NCBI GenBank assembly: GCA_022616415.1
Contig: JAKEEU010000018.1
Span: 1-64,000 of the forward strand
Source: Candidatus Zhuqueibacterota bacterium
GTDB lineage: Bacteria > Zhuqueibacterota > Zhuqueibacteria > Zhuqueibacterales > Zhuqueibacteraceae
Direction of reading: 5' to 3'
Length of the DNA: 64,000 bases
Under the pieces are notes generated by a model. That model was not told the DNA's origin. It saw nothing but the letters and a program-made list of their open reading frames with translations, and did no database searches. Below, in pieces: positions 51,296-60,668 of the stretch. Within the stretch, counting starts at the first letter, position 1; the number at the start of each line of letters is the position of its first letter. The position numbers and the translations under genes were made by a program.

Positions 51296-54200
51296 ATGAT
51301 CGGTAAAACCATTTCCCATTACAAAATTATAGAGAAACTCGGTGAAGGCGGCATGGGCGTCGTTTGCAAAGCGGAAGACACCAAGCTGCAACGCCAGGTG
51401 GCGCTGAAATTTCTGCCGGAAAATTTGACACGTGATGCCGAAGCCAAGGCGCGGTTGATTCAGGAAGCGCGCGCTGCAGCGGCACTCAATCATTCCAATA
51501 TTTGCACGATCTATGAAATCGATGAGAGCGAGGGACAGTTGTTTTTGGCGTTGGAATTTATTGAAGGGAAAACGCTGCGAAAAACAGTGATCAGTGAACA
51601 GTTATCAGTGAACAGCGTCATCGAGTATGCTATACAAATCGCCGCCGGCTTGCAGGCAGCGCATGAAAAGGGCGTCATTCATCGCGACATTAAAAGCTCG
51701 AATCTCATGGTCACGGCCAAAGGCCAAATCAAAATCATGGACTTCGGTTTGGCCAAGCTCGCCGGCAGCTCGTTTCTGACCAAAGAGAAAGCGACGATGG
51801 GCACGGTGGCATACATGTCGCCCGAGCAGGCGCGCGGCAGAAAAGTCGATCAGCGCACCGATCTTTGGTCGTTTGGCGTCGTGCTCTATGAAATGCTGTC
51901 CGGCCAATTGCCGTTTCAAAGCGATCACGAGCAAGTGCTGATCTATGCGATCATCAATGAAACACCGGAGCCAATCAGCGATTTGCGTGCAGACACGCCG
52001 CAAGCGTTGGAAGACATTGTCAATAAGGCTTTGACTAAAAATCTTGATAAGCGCTATCAACATATCGATGCGATGTTGGCGGATTTACAAGCTGTGCAAG
52101 GATCAACAAACCTCGCTGCGCCGATCGTGAAAACGCCAAGGGCGCGCCTCGGCAATTTGCCCGTGCCCTCAACGCCGCTCCTCGGACGCGAGCAAGAGCT
52201 TGAGGCGCTCACGCAACTTCTGCTTCGTGAGGAAGTGCGGTTGGTCACGCTAACCGGACCAGGCGGAACCGGCAAGACCAGGCTTGGCCTGCAAGCGGCA
52301 GCCAACCTCAACGAAGCGTTCACGGATGGGACATTTTTTGTTTCTCTGGCCGCCAACACGGATGCCAAGCTGGTGTTGTCCACTATTGCCCAGACCTTCG
52401 GAATATTTGAAAACCCCGTGCGTTCAGTAGCCGAGGGGGTCATCGCTTATTTGCGCGAAAAGAATTTGCTCTTATTGCTCGACAACTTTGAGCAAGTGGT
52501 TGAAGCGACGCCGGTTGTGGCCGAATTGCTGGCCGCTTGCCCGCAACTGAAAATTCTCGTCACCAGCCGCTCGGTGTTGCATCTCACGGGCGAGCATGAA
52601 TTTTCCGTGCCGCCATTGGCGACGCCCAATCCCAAGCACGGTTTCACGCTCGCCGTGCTGACGCAATACGCTGCCATCAAGCTGTTCGTTCAACGCGCCG
52701 CGGCGGTCAAGCCGGATTTTGTTTTGACGCCTGAAAATGCGCCGGCGGTTGCCGAGATTTGTTTTCGCCTCGACGGCCTGCCGTTGGCCATCGAGCTGGC
52801 GGCGGCGCGGCTTAAGTTGTTCTCGCCGCAAGCCATGCTGGCGCGGCTTGAGAAACGTTTTGAGCTTTTGAAAGGCGGCGCGAGAGACATGCCGGCGCGC
52901 CATCATACTTTGCAGCAGGCGATCGCATGGAGCTACGATTTGCTGCGCGCGGAAGAAAAATCGTTTTTCCGGCGATTGGCCGTGTTTTCCGGAGGTTGCT
53001 CTTTCGAGGCGGTGGAAGCGGTTTGGCGAGCGCAGAACGATTTGACGTGTTCAGCGCTTGACGGCGTCGCGGCTTTGATTGACAAGAGCTTGCTCCGTCA
53101 AGATCAAACGGCGGATGATGAGCCCAGATTCGTGATGCTCGAAACGATACGTGAATACGCACTGGAATGCTTGCGCGCGAACGAAGACTGGGAGGCGGCG
53201 AGGCGCGCTCACGCAGATTTCTTTTTGGCCTTGACGCTGCAGGCTGAACCCGAGCTGACCGGGCCTAAGCAAAAAACTTGGTTGACGAAATTGGAACGGG
53301 AACACGACAATTTTCGTGCGGTGTTCAAATGGGTCGAAGAGAATGGCGAGGCCAATCACGGATTACGCTTGGGCGGCGCGCTGTGGCGATTCTGGCTGGT
53401 GCGCGGGCACATGCTCGAAGGCCGTGAACGGCTGACCGCATTGCTGGCGTTTCCAGGTTCCGCCCAACGCACGCGGGAACGCGCGAAGACGCTCAATGGC
53501 GCTGCCACCATCATTCACGAACTGGGTGATTATCCAGCCGCGCACCTGCTTCTGCTCGAGAGCCTGGAGATTTGGCGAGAGACCTCGGCGAGCTCGGTCG
53601 AGCCGCTTGGCGACAAGAAAGCTGAGGCCGCAGCCCTTAATAACTTAAGTTGGATAGCCGTGATGCGTTGTGAGTTTGACACGGCGCGCACGCTTTCGGC
53701 AGAGAGTTTGATCTTACATCGCGAGTTGGGCGATAAACGCGGGATCGCGTTGGCGCTCAACAACTTGGGGTGGGCGGCAAACTTGCAAGGCGATTTCAAG
53801 ACGGGGTGGTCTCTACATGAAAGCGGCCTGAGCCTCCGCCGTGAAATCGGCGATGAACGCGGCATTGCTTTCGTGCTGACCAGCCTGGGATGGATCGAGG
53901 GTATGCAAGGCCGCTATGAAAAGGCCACTTCTATATTGGAAGAAGCGTATGACAGATTGAAGGCGTTGAATGATAAGCAACTCATGGCCATTGCCTTGAG
54001 CTATCAGAGCAACGCGGCGATCGTTCATGGCGATCTGGGGCAGGCCAAAACGCTTTTGGAAGAGAGCGCACCACTCATCAAAGAGGTGGGGAGTAAATGG
54101 GCGCTGGCTTTTTATTGTTACACTTCCGGAGTCGTGGCCCATGAACAGGGCAACAGCAAGCTGGCGGAAGAGCTTTTGGAAGAAAGCCTGTCGCTGTTTC

Positions 54201-54613
54201 GGGCGTTGGAAAATAAATGGGGAATGGCTTATGTCCTCAACTTTCACGGTCACGTCAAGCTCGAGAAAAATGACCTGGACTGTGCCCTGGCCTGCTACAA
54301 AGAGAGTTTGCATTTGTCCAGAGAAACGGGCAACAGACTTGGCGTGGCCAATGCGCTGCTCGGCTTCGGGCGATTGTCGCACACCGTTGGAAATCAGAAT
54401 CGTGCAGCCCGCCTTTTTGCCGCGGCGGAGGCTTTGCATCACGCTATGGGTGCTCCCATGCCGACATTCGTGCAAGCGCGCTTCGATCATGAAGTCGCTG
54501 CAGTGCGCGCAGCGCTGGGTGAAAAAAAATTTGATGCCGAATATGCGGAAGGCAAAAATATGGCAACGGTGCAGGCTATTGAATATGCGTTGAAAGACGT
54601 TGTTGGTACCTGA
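51296..54613 (+). CDS. Ser/Thr protein kinase - STAND ATPase - TPR fusion
   Basis: 1105 residues. PknB-type kinase 9-265 (GEGGMGVV, Lys38, HRDIKSSN at 129, DFG at 149-151, MSPEQARG). A STAND/AfsR-like NTPase follows at 295-620: Walker A GPGGTGKT (321-328), LLLLDNFEQVVEATPVV, VTSRSVLHLTGE, LDGLPLAIELAAARL. From about 790 to 1080 are TPR units (ALNNLGWAANLQGDFKTGWS type). It likely senses a ligand through TPRs and signals by phosphorylation. An odd insert at 96-107 is encoded by a direct repeat (51585-51616). No transmembrane segment or DNA-binding domain. Confidence 0.92.
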   Translation: MIGKTISHYKIIEKLGEGGMGVVCKAEDTKLQRQVALKFLPENLTRDAEAKARLIQEARAAAALNHSNICTIYEIDESEGQLFLALEFIEGKTLRKTVISEQLSVNSVIEYAIQIAAGLQAAHEKGVIHRDIKSSNLMVTAKGQIKIMDFGLAKLAGSSFLTKEKATMGTVAYMSPEQARGRKVDQRTDLWSFGVVLYEMLSGQLPFQSDHEQVLIYAIINETPEPISDLRADTPQALEDIVNKALTKNLDKRYQHIDAMLADLQAVQGSTNLAAPIVKTPRARLGNLPVPSTPLLGREQELEALTQLLLREEVRLVTLTGPGGTGKTRLGLQAAANLNEAFTDGTFFVSLAANTDAKLVLSTIAQTFGIFENPVRSVAEGVIAYLREKNLLLLLDNFEQVVEATPVVAELLAACPQLKILVTSRSVLHLTGEHEFSVPPLATPNPKHGFTLAVLTQYAAIKLFVQRAAAVKPDFVLTPENAPAVAEICFRLDGLPLAIELAAARLKLFSPQAMLARLEKRFELLKGGARDMPARHHTLQQAIAWSYDLLRAEEKSFFRRLAVFSGGCSFEAVEAVWRAQNDLTCSALDGVAALIDKSLLRQDQTADDEPRFVMLETIREYALECLRANEDWEAARRAHADFFLALTLQAEPELTGPKQKTWLTKLEREHDNFRAVFKWVEENGEANHGLRLGGALWRFWLVRGHMLEGRERLTALLAFPGSAQRTRERAKTLNGAATIIHELGDYPAAHLLLLESLEIWRETSASSVEPLGDKKAEAAALNNLSWIAVMRCEFDTARTLSAESLILHRELGDKRGIALALNNLGWAANLQGDFKTGWSLHESGLSLRREIGDERGIAFVLTSLGWIEGMQGRYEKATSILEEAYDRLKALNDKQLMAIALSYQSNAAIVHGDLGQAKTLLEESAPLIKEVGSKWALAFYCYTSGVVAHEQGNSKLAEELLEESLSLFRALENKWGMAYVLNFHGHVKLEKNDLDCALACYKESLHLSRETGNRLGVANALLGFGRLSHTVGNQNRAARLFAAAEALHHAMGAPMPTFVQARFDHEVAAVRAALGEKKFDAEYAEGKNMATVQAIEYALKDVVGT

Positions 54614-54700
54614 GGCATTTTAAATCTGTTAATGTCAATATTATTACCTTAATTTTGCACCAAAGGGCACGATTATTTGTGATCGGTTGTGCACTCTGAC

Positions 54701-54892
54701 TAACCCCGCTAGGGGTGAAATGTTTATAGAAATTTCGAGCTACTACCATTCTCAAACTCCGTAGGAGTGACATGTTGCATTTCGTTGATAGAAGCCTCGA
54801 TCATTTGAAGACAAGCACATTTCACTCCTACGGAGTTTTAAAAGCCGGAACCGTGCATTGCTATAAACATCCCACTCCTAGCGGAGTTAAAA
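54701..54892. repeat. Four-unit palindromic array, family C, copy 1
   Basis: Two direct units (TAACCCCGCTAGGGGTGAAA at 54701; AAACTCCGTAGGAGTGACAT at 54754) followed by two inverted units (TTTCACTCCTACGGAGTTTT at 54820; CATCCCACTCCTAGCGGAGT near 54868). Outer units carry GTTTATAG / CTATAAAC. The same 2+2 layout recurs at 60445 and 62829. It fills part of the 560-bp gap before the GAF-sigma54 gene. Confidence 0.85.
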
Positions 54893-55173
54893 GCAAATCC
54901 AGCCGTGCAAAAAATTTTTTGCACCACCCAATTGGTGGATTCATATATCGATCAAATCTGCGTCAATTGCAGTTTCGGTCAAATTCAGTGCAAAATTAAG
55001 GTATTACCAATGGATAAAAGCTGCCAACTGATTTTTATGATTCAGTTGAATGGGTTATCAAAAAATTTCCGATATTTCTATGAGCCAGTAATTTTGCCAT
55101 AATCCTTTTGCGATTAGTCGTTTTATCCGTTGGCCGCTTTCATCCGTTGGACAATCTTTTTAAATCTGTTTGT

Positions 55174-56700
55174 ATGAACTCCGAATCCCCAAAATCCGAA
55201 AGCCTTTTCGAGCTGGCCAAAATTCTCGGCCAGCAGAATGATTTTCAGGAAATCGTGCGGCTGATTTCCTCGACGGCGACGGCGCTGTTCAACGCCGAGG
55301 TCGCGTCGATCATGATGATCAACCCCAGCACGCAGGAAACCATCAAAACCATTTTCAAAGGCGGCAAGGAAATCGCCGCGGCGCCGTATCAATACGTGCA
55401 GAACGTCGTCGTCGGCTGGGCGATGAAACATCAACGCGCTTTTTTGAGCGCTGCTTTGCAAACGGATGCGCGCTTTGACCAGGAAGCTTTTGCCGGCGAA
55501 GCCGTGCGCGCGGCGATGTGTGTTCCATTCATGAGTCAAGGGCGCGCCCTCGGTTATATGCTGGTGTTGAGCGAAAATGAAGCGGCGGCTTTCGACGAGG
55601 CCGCGCTGCGTTTGTTGGAAAACCTGGCGGCCATTGGCACGCCGTTTCTCAGCAATGTGCAGCGTATTCAAGAGTATTTCAACGCGCCGCTGCCGGAGGT
55701 CGCGTTGTTGGGACAGTTTGAGCCGCTCGGTTTGATCGGCAAATCGAAACCGTTTATCGAACTGTTGCGCGCCGTGGAGGCCGCCAGCCGCTGCGACGTG
55801 CGCGTGCTGTTGGAGGGGCAAAGCGGCACCGGCAAGGAGCGCGTAGCCCGCGCCATTCACGAGTTTAGCGCACGGAAAAAATTTCCCTTTGTGGCGATTG
55901 ATTGCGGCGCGATTCCGGAGCATCTGATCGAGAGCGAGCTGTTCGGCCACGCGCGCGGCGCGTTTACCGGCGCCAATTATGAGCGCAAAGGCTTGATCGT
56001 GGAAGCGCACCAGGGCACGCTGTTCATGGACGAGATGGCGAATTTGCCGGTTGAAATGCAGGCCAAATTGCTGCGCGTGCTGCAAGAAGGCGAGGTGCGC
56101 CCCGTCGGCAGCAACAAATCCCGCAGCGTGGATGTGCGCATCATCGCCGCCGCAAGCGTGTCGCTGCGCAAGCTCGTGGAGCAGCAGAAATTTCGCGAAG
56201 ATTTATTTTATCGCCTGCACGTCTTTCCCATTTACCTGCCGACCTTGAACGAGCGCCGCGAGGATATTCCGCTGCTCGCCAATCACTTTCTGAAAAAATT
56301 TGCGGACAAGCAAAAGAAGCCGGTTGAAGCTTTCGAGAATTCATTATTGAATTTTTTGCAGCAACGCCAATGGTCGGGCAATGTTCGTGAGCTGGAAAAT
56401 TTTGTTGAGCGGTTGGTGACGCTGGCAGCGCCGGACACTTTGGTATTGACTTCTAAAACGATTCCCGCCGAATTCCAGTCGGAGCTGCAAAACGCCACCG
56501 CTTTTGAAGATGACGCGGCGCGCAAATCCTTGCAGGAAAAAGTCAATGAATTCGAAGCCCAGCTCATCCGCCAGGCGCTCGAAGAAAGCCAATGGAACCA
56601 ATCCCAAGCCGCGCGCTTGCTGGAAACGGCGGAATACACGATTCGCTATAAAATGGAAAAGCTTGGGATTACGAAACCGGGGCAGAAACGGCGGGGGTGA
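55174..56700 (+). CDS. GAF-domain sigma54-dependent activator
   Basis: 508 residues from ATG 55174. GAF sensor 15-165, AAA+ 185-420 with Walker A GQSGTGKE (215-222), intact GAFTGA (262-267), Walker B GTLFMDE and WSGNVRELENFVERLV, and a C-terminal Fis helix-turn-helix (ESQWNQSQAARLLETAEYTI). This is the complete NtrC-like plan with a GAF instead of a receiver domain (NifA/NorR style). Its target promoter is not evident; no TGGC-TTGC sigma54 site was recognised nearby. Confidence 0.93.
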   Translation: MNSESPKSESLFELAKILGQQNDFQEIVRLISSTATALFNAEVASIMMINPSTQETIKTIFKGGKEIAAAPYQYVQNVVVGWAMKHQRAFLSAALQTDARFDQEAFAGEAVRAAMCVPFMSQGRALGYMLVLSENEAAAFDEAALRLLENLAAIGTPFLSNVQRIQEYFNAPLPEVALLGQFEPLGLIGKSKPFIELLRAVEAASRCDVRVLLEGQSGTGKERVARAIHEFSARKKFPFVAIDCGAIPEHLIESELFGHARGAFTGANYERKGLIVEAHQGTLFMDEMANLPVEMQAKLLRVLQEGEVRPVGSNKSRSVDVRIIAAASVSLRKLVEQQKFREDLFYRLHVFPIYLPTLNERREDIPLLANHFLKKFADKQKKPVEAFENSLLNFLQQRQWSGNVRELENFVERLVTLAAPDTLVLTSKTIPAEFQSELQNATAFEDDAARKSLQEKVNEFEAQLIRQALEESQWNQSQAARLLETAEYTIRYKMEKLGITKPGQKRRG

Positions 56701-56828
56701 ATTATTGCAATTGGCATTAGATTAGAGCTTCTTCCACGGCAATGGCTGGCTCTAACTTTGGCAAAAAAACAGCATCACTTTTCTCTTATTGCTTTTTCTT
56801 GCACAGTGGCGAAAGCAAAGTTGTTATT

Positions 56829-59800
56829 TCAGCCGGTTTCGACGATACTTCTCAAACCACCAATCCACTTCCCCAATTGCGTTTTTGCCAGTTGCGAATC
56901 GGTTAATTCCTTTCCTTGATGCGCCACATACGTGTTCCGAAAATCGTTGATGTCGGCGACTTGGGTCAACAAGGCGGCGGCATTGGCAAAGGCAAAATGG
57001 GACTTCACGGCAGCAAATACACCGCCGAGCTGTGTTTTCTCTTTGATGGCATACTCCAAGCACGATCGCAACAATCCAACTGGTGACAAGCCGTTATTGA
57101 AAACAAGCGTGCGCTTGAGATTGTATGCCATTTTTTCCAAATGATTGCGCAAAGGTTGGTCAATATCTTCCAAGTAGAGACCGAACCACGCCTTTTGCTC
57201 CGGAACCGTTGGCGGTAAATCGTTTTGAAGTTTCCTGAGGATCAACCCTTTTGCCGCTTCGTCAAGACTTCCGAGCAATGGATTGAAGACGCTGGCAAAA
57301 TTGATCCCCTGCTTATTTTCCAAAAATCGAAACAGCATCGCAGCTTGCTCAACGGCTTTTTGATAGCGAGAGGGCAATGCCTTGAGCGTATCTTCATCGA
57401 CGATGTCTTTCAGCTCGGGGCGCTCTTCCTCCGGTTCCAAAACACCGGCAAAGAGTGGATATCTCTCTTCAAGTTGCTCGCTTTGAAGGACATTTTCGAG
57501 TGCAGGTCTACACGTGCGAACCAACTCCTCAAAAGAATTTCCCGTCATGCGTCCGAAAACGCCTTGCGGAACATAAACATATTCCCAATTGCAGTTCTTG
57601 GTGGAAGCCGACTCACACCACGCCACCGCAGCGCGCGCTTTGCGTGGGACGTCCACGTCTTCACGGCCTTTGGTTTCGACAAGGCAGTAATTGCCGTTTT
57701 GGGTTCGGGCGAAAAAGTCCGGCGTGTAGAATGCCAATCGGCCATGCGCCGTCAGATAGTCAATACGAAGGCATTGCGGTCCGGCATTCTTGGCGAAGGC
57801 CGCAACATCGGAAGCCGTGTCGAGGAATTTTGTGACCGCAACTTCCAATTCCCGATTGCAGGGAGCCAGATTGAAAAGCGTCCGATCCGCCTCATGAACC
57901 GGTCGCCGCTCACTGTGCGTCACTTGAAATGGCTTCCATTGCGACAAGCGCATCGGTTCCGCGCCTGGCAGCCGTTGCTCAACCGTCGTGGTGCGTTTCC
58001 GAATCAAAGGAACGAAAATGGCTCGAATGTGCTCGGCAACATCAGAATCGGCCAAGCGCGAAGCAAGAGCGGGATCAAACAAATTGGTCTTTTTGTCAAA
58101 CAAAATTTCTTCCAGAAACTCTTGCAAAAGCGGAGCAAGGCTGGTGTGCAGGCCGCTCAATTTGCAAATGCTCTCAAGTTGCTTGACATAGTAAGAAATC
58201 GCCCCGACTCCAGTCTCCAGCAGAGGCAGGTAGATTTTCATCTTCTCAATCACCTCACCGGTGAAGAGATGCCGGCCTTCATATTCGACTTCTTCCGTTC
58301 CCTTTTTGCCCAATGGCAACGGTTTATATTTTTTGAATTCATTTTTTATGTCATCAATGCTGAGTCCTTCAAGCTTGGGGAGAATGCGATGGCCAGGCGT
58401 CAAATTCGGCACGGCGATTTCCAGATCGTCAAAGCGCTTGCGACTTTCATCAGGGAAAATGGTCACCGTGGTTGCCGGTATACTATCCACATCCACAATC
58501 TCGAGCGGCAGGCCTTCTTGCGCCAGCTCGTGTTGATAAAGACTTGCAAATGCCGGATGATCGACCACTGTCACCAATTCATGCGCACCCTGTGACCCTG
58601 GCGGCGTCATTCGGCGCAGGCCACGTCCCAGCGTCTGTTCCGGCAAAATGTCGGCTTTTGAGCTGTAAGGCCGCAGCGGCACGATCGTGGTCACGTTGCG
58701 AACATCCCAGCCTTCGCGCAGCATGAGTACCGACACAATGCACCGATATGGGCTGCTATTTTTATCGAGATCGCGACTGAGCTTGCGCAGCGCTTTTAAG
58801 TCTTCATCACTGATCTCCTTCTCATTCTCGACAAATTCGTATCTGGCATTGGCACCCTTCCCGATTTTCTTCAGCTTGCCCTTGAGATTGGTGTGCAAGT
58901 TGATGGTTTTGCCATTGAGATCTTTAAATGCCTCATCGGTGTTCAAGCGCCTGGCGATTTGATCCGCTGCTTCGGTATCCTCGCACATCACAAAGAGCAA
59001 AGCCTTCTTGCCACTTTTCTCCCATTCGGCCTTGCTTTTGAGCCAACGCGCATAGCCGAGACGTATGTGCCGGTCAAAGCGATAAGCCGCGTTGTCGCTC
59101 GCTTCCTCCGAAAGTTTTTTATCCGCCCTGCCGATGATCGGCGTTTTGACAATGCCGGCGTCAACCGCTTCGCCCAGCGGTGTGTCGCAGATGATGTGCT
59201 TGAAGTATTGCGCCTTGTTATCCTTTGGCGTGGCCGAGAAATCCAATTGCGCGACGATTTGCCCACCGCTGCGCGCCATCATTGTATCGTGCAAATAACG
59301 CAGCGCTTCATTCCACGCGGAATCCGGATCCCAAATGTGGTGCGCCTCGTCATTCAGCACCATGATCCTTTTGTGCGAGGTTATTCTTTGCCGCAACGTT
59401 TCGCCGGTATCCAGCGCTTTGGCTTTGGACACCGGCGGTCCCATCCACGCGTAGGTTTCGGCATTCTTTGAATTTTTGCGTTTGGCGGGATCATAGAGTC
59501 GATGAATATTCGTCAAATAAATTGTACCGCCGGTGGTTGCGCCGCTGGCCTCGTCTTGCAGGATCACACTCATGTTCCAGTCGCCCACCCATTCCGGTGG
59601 GATCAAAGGATCGGCATGATCGGAATGAAATATTCGTTCGTCCCCGAAGTCTTCCTTGAGGCGTTCATAGACGGTCAAATTTGGCGCGATCACCACAAAA
59701 TGCCGCGCCATAGGAGATTCCGATTCGCGCAGGCTATGAAAATAGCTCCAAGTCATCGCCAAACTCATGACTTTGGTTTTGCCCGCGCCGGTGGCGAGCT

Positions 59801-60278
59801 TGAAGGCGTAACGGCTCCAGGCATCTTCATCTTCATGGATGCCCAAAGCCGCGATCTCCGCCTGCGGCCCGCCGAATTCCGCGACCAGTTGCGACAGGCA
59901 CTCGATTTGGCGCAGCTCTTTGAGATACACAAACGTCTCGATGGCTTCACGTTGGCAGAAGTAATAGCGGAACTCGAATTCATCACCGTCCGGCGTTTTC
60001 ATGCGATGGGGCCGCTCGAACCAGTAGCTGAAAAGTTGTCTGGTCGTATCGCTGGCGCCGGCGTAGAAGGTCTCGCGCCACTCCTTCACCTTGCCGCGCA
60101 GGTTTTGGGCAATGACAATGTTTGACGGACGGCGTCCCTTTCTGGTTTCTGCTCGAGCGTCGGGTTTGTCGCTCCGAACACGGTGAGCGATTGGCTCCTC
60201 CCACGGCTCAAACAAGGGTTCCAGCGCGGAAGGATTGATGATGGGACTTTCGGTGCTTGTTCCTGATGCGGTGCTCAT
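56829..60278 (-). CDS. res: Type III-like restriction enzyme Res subunit (SF2 helicase-nuclease)
   Basis: 1149 residues; ATG preceded by GAGGAGATTTC. Helicase motifs: Walker A ATGAGKT (162-168), DEAH (310-313), DFSAT (346-350), VLMLREGWDVRNV and QTLGRGLRR (548-556). A PD-(D/E)XK nuclease follows: YTPDF (851-855) and LVETKGRED (866-874). About 270 extra residues after it have no recognised motif (a helical C-terminal region). It works with the Mod methyltransferase encoded upstream to cut unmodified DNA. The gap to mod holds a repeat array and a duplicated start region. Confidence 0.92.
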   Translation of the reverse strand: MSTASGTSTESPIINPSALEPLFEPWEEPIAHRVRSDKPDARAETRKGRRPSNIVIAQNLRGKVKEWRETFYAGASDTTRQLFSYWFERPHRMKTPDGDEFEFRYYFCQREAIETFVYLKELRQIECLSQLVAEFGGPQAEIAALGIHEDEDAWSRYAFKLATGAGKTKVMSLAMTWSYFHSLRESESPMARHFVVIAPNLTVYERLKEDFGDERIFHSDHADPLIPPEWVGDWNMSVILQDEASGATTGGTIYLTNIHRLYDPAKRKNSKNAETYAWMGPPVSKAKALDTGETLRQRITSHKRIMVLNDEAHHIWDPDSAWNEALRYLHDTMMARSGGQIVAQLDFSATPKDNKAQYFKHIICDTPLGEAVDAGIVKTPIIGRADKKLSEEASDNAAYRFDRHIRLGYARWLKSKAEWEKSGKKALLFVMCEDTEAADQIARRLNTDEAFKDLNGKTINLHTNLKGKLKKIGKGANARYEFVENEKEISDEDLKALRKLSRDLDKNSSPYRCIVSVLMLREGWDVRNVTTIVPLRPYSSKADILPEQTLGRGLRRMTPPGSQGAHELVTVVDHPAFASLYQHELAQEGLPLEIVDVDSIPATTVTIFPDESRKRFDDLEIAVPNLTPGHRILPKLEGLSIDDIKNEFKKYKPLPLGKKGTEEVEYEGRHLFTGEVIEKMKIYLPLLETGVGAISYYVKQLESICKLSGLHTSLAPLLQEFLEEILFDKKTNLFDPALASRLADSDVAEHIRAIFVPLIRKRTTTVEQRLPGAEPMRLSQWKPFQVTHSERRPVHEADRTLFNLAPCNRELEVAVTKFLDTASDVAAFAKNAGPQCLRIDYLTAHGRLAFYTPDFFARTQNGNYCLVETKGREDVDVPRKARAAVAWCESASTKNCNWEYVYVPQGVFGRMTGNSFEELVRTCRPALENVLQSEQLEERYPLFAGVLEPEEERPELKDIVDEDTLKALPSRYQKAVEQAAMLFRFLENKQGINFASVFNPLLGSLDEAAKGLILRKLQNDLPPTVPEQKAWFGLYLEDIDQPLRNHLEKMAYNLKRTLVFNNGLSPVGLLRSCLEYAIKEKTQLGGVFAAVKSHFAFANAAALLTQVADINDFRNTYVAHQGKELTDSQLAKTQLGKWIGGLRSIVETG

Positions 60279-60384
60279 TTGAAATCTCCTCTTTCTTTTT
60301 CGTTGTCACCCCTCCTCGAAATGTCATTCTGGAAGAATCCTTTTTCGCACTATCACAGTGCTTGAAATGAAAAAAGATTCCTAT

Positions 60385-60420
60385 CGGTACTCGTTCCTGA
60401 TGCGGTGCTCATTTGAAATT
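60385..60420 (-). repeat. Duplicated copy of the res start region
   Basis: 36 bp nearly identical (about 3 mismatches) to 60251-60286, which holds the res start codon and first codons. The copy encodes MSTASGTST after an AAATTTCAA leader and then reads 10 more residues to a stop, giving a 19-residue leader-like frame (ATG 60412). Offset is 134 bp. Confidence 0.8.
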
Positions 60421-60444
60421 TTCCTTCGAGTCAATGCACATTTT

Positions 60445-60625
60445 GAAACTCCGTTAGGAGTGTTATGTTTATAGTCAAGTCGCAATTGAAATCTCTAAAC
60501 TCCGTAGGAGTGACATGTTTTGGGGGTTCATCAGATGGCTTCATCTCGTCACATTTCACTTCTTCGGAGTTCAAATGGCAGAAGAAAATCCTCAGCTATA
60601 AACATTGCACCCCCTAACGGGGTTT
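60445..60625. repeat. Four-unit palindromic array, family C, copy 2
   Basis: Direct units GAAACTCCGTTAGGAGTG and AAACTCCGTAGGAGTGACAT (60497), then inverted CACTTCTTCGGAGTTC (60557) and CTATAAACATTGCACCCCCT (60596). It lies between mod and res. Confidence 0.85.
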
Positions 60626-60668
60626 TTGCTTGACACTGGTGTCATAGCGGGATTATTGGGTTTGCAAC

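Noticed and set aside
54701-54892. Possible CRISPR-like array
   Set aside because: Units alternate in orientation, spacers are unequal, there are only four units, and no cas gene is present.
57225-58595. 456-codon open frame antisense to res
   Set aside because: Res motifs on the other strand are unambiguous; the antisense translation has no recognisable domain.
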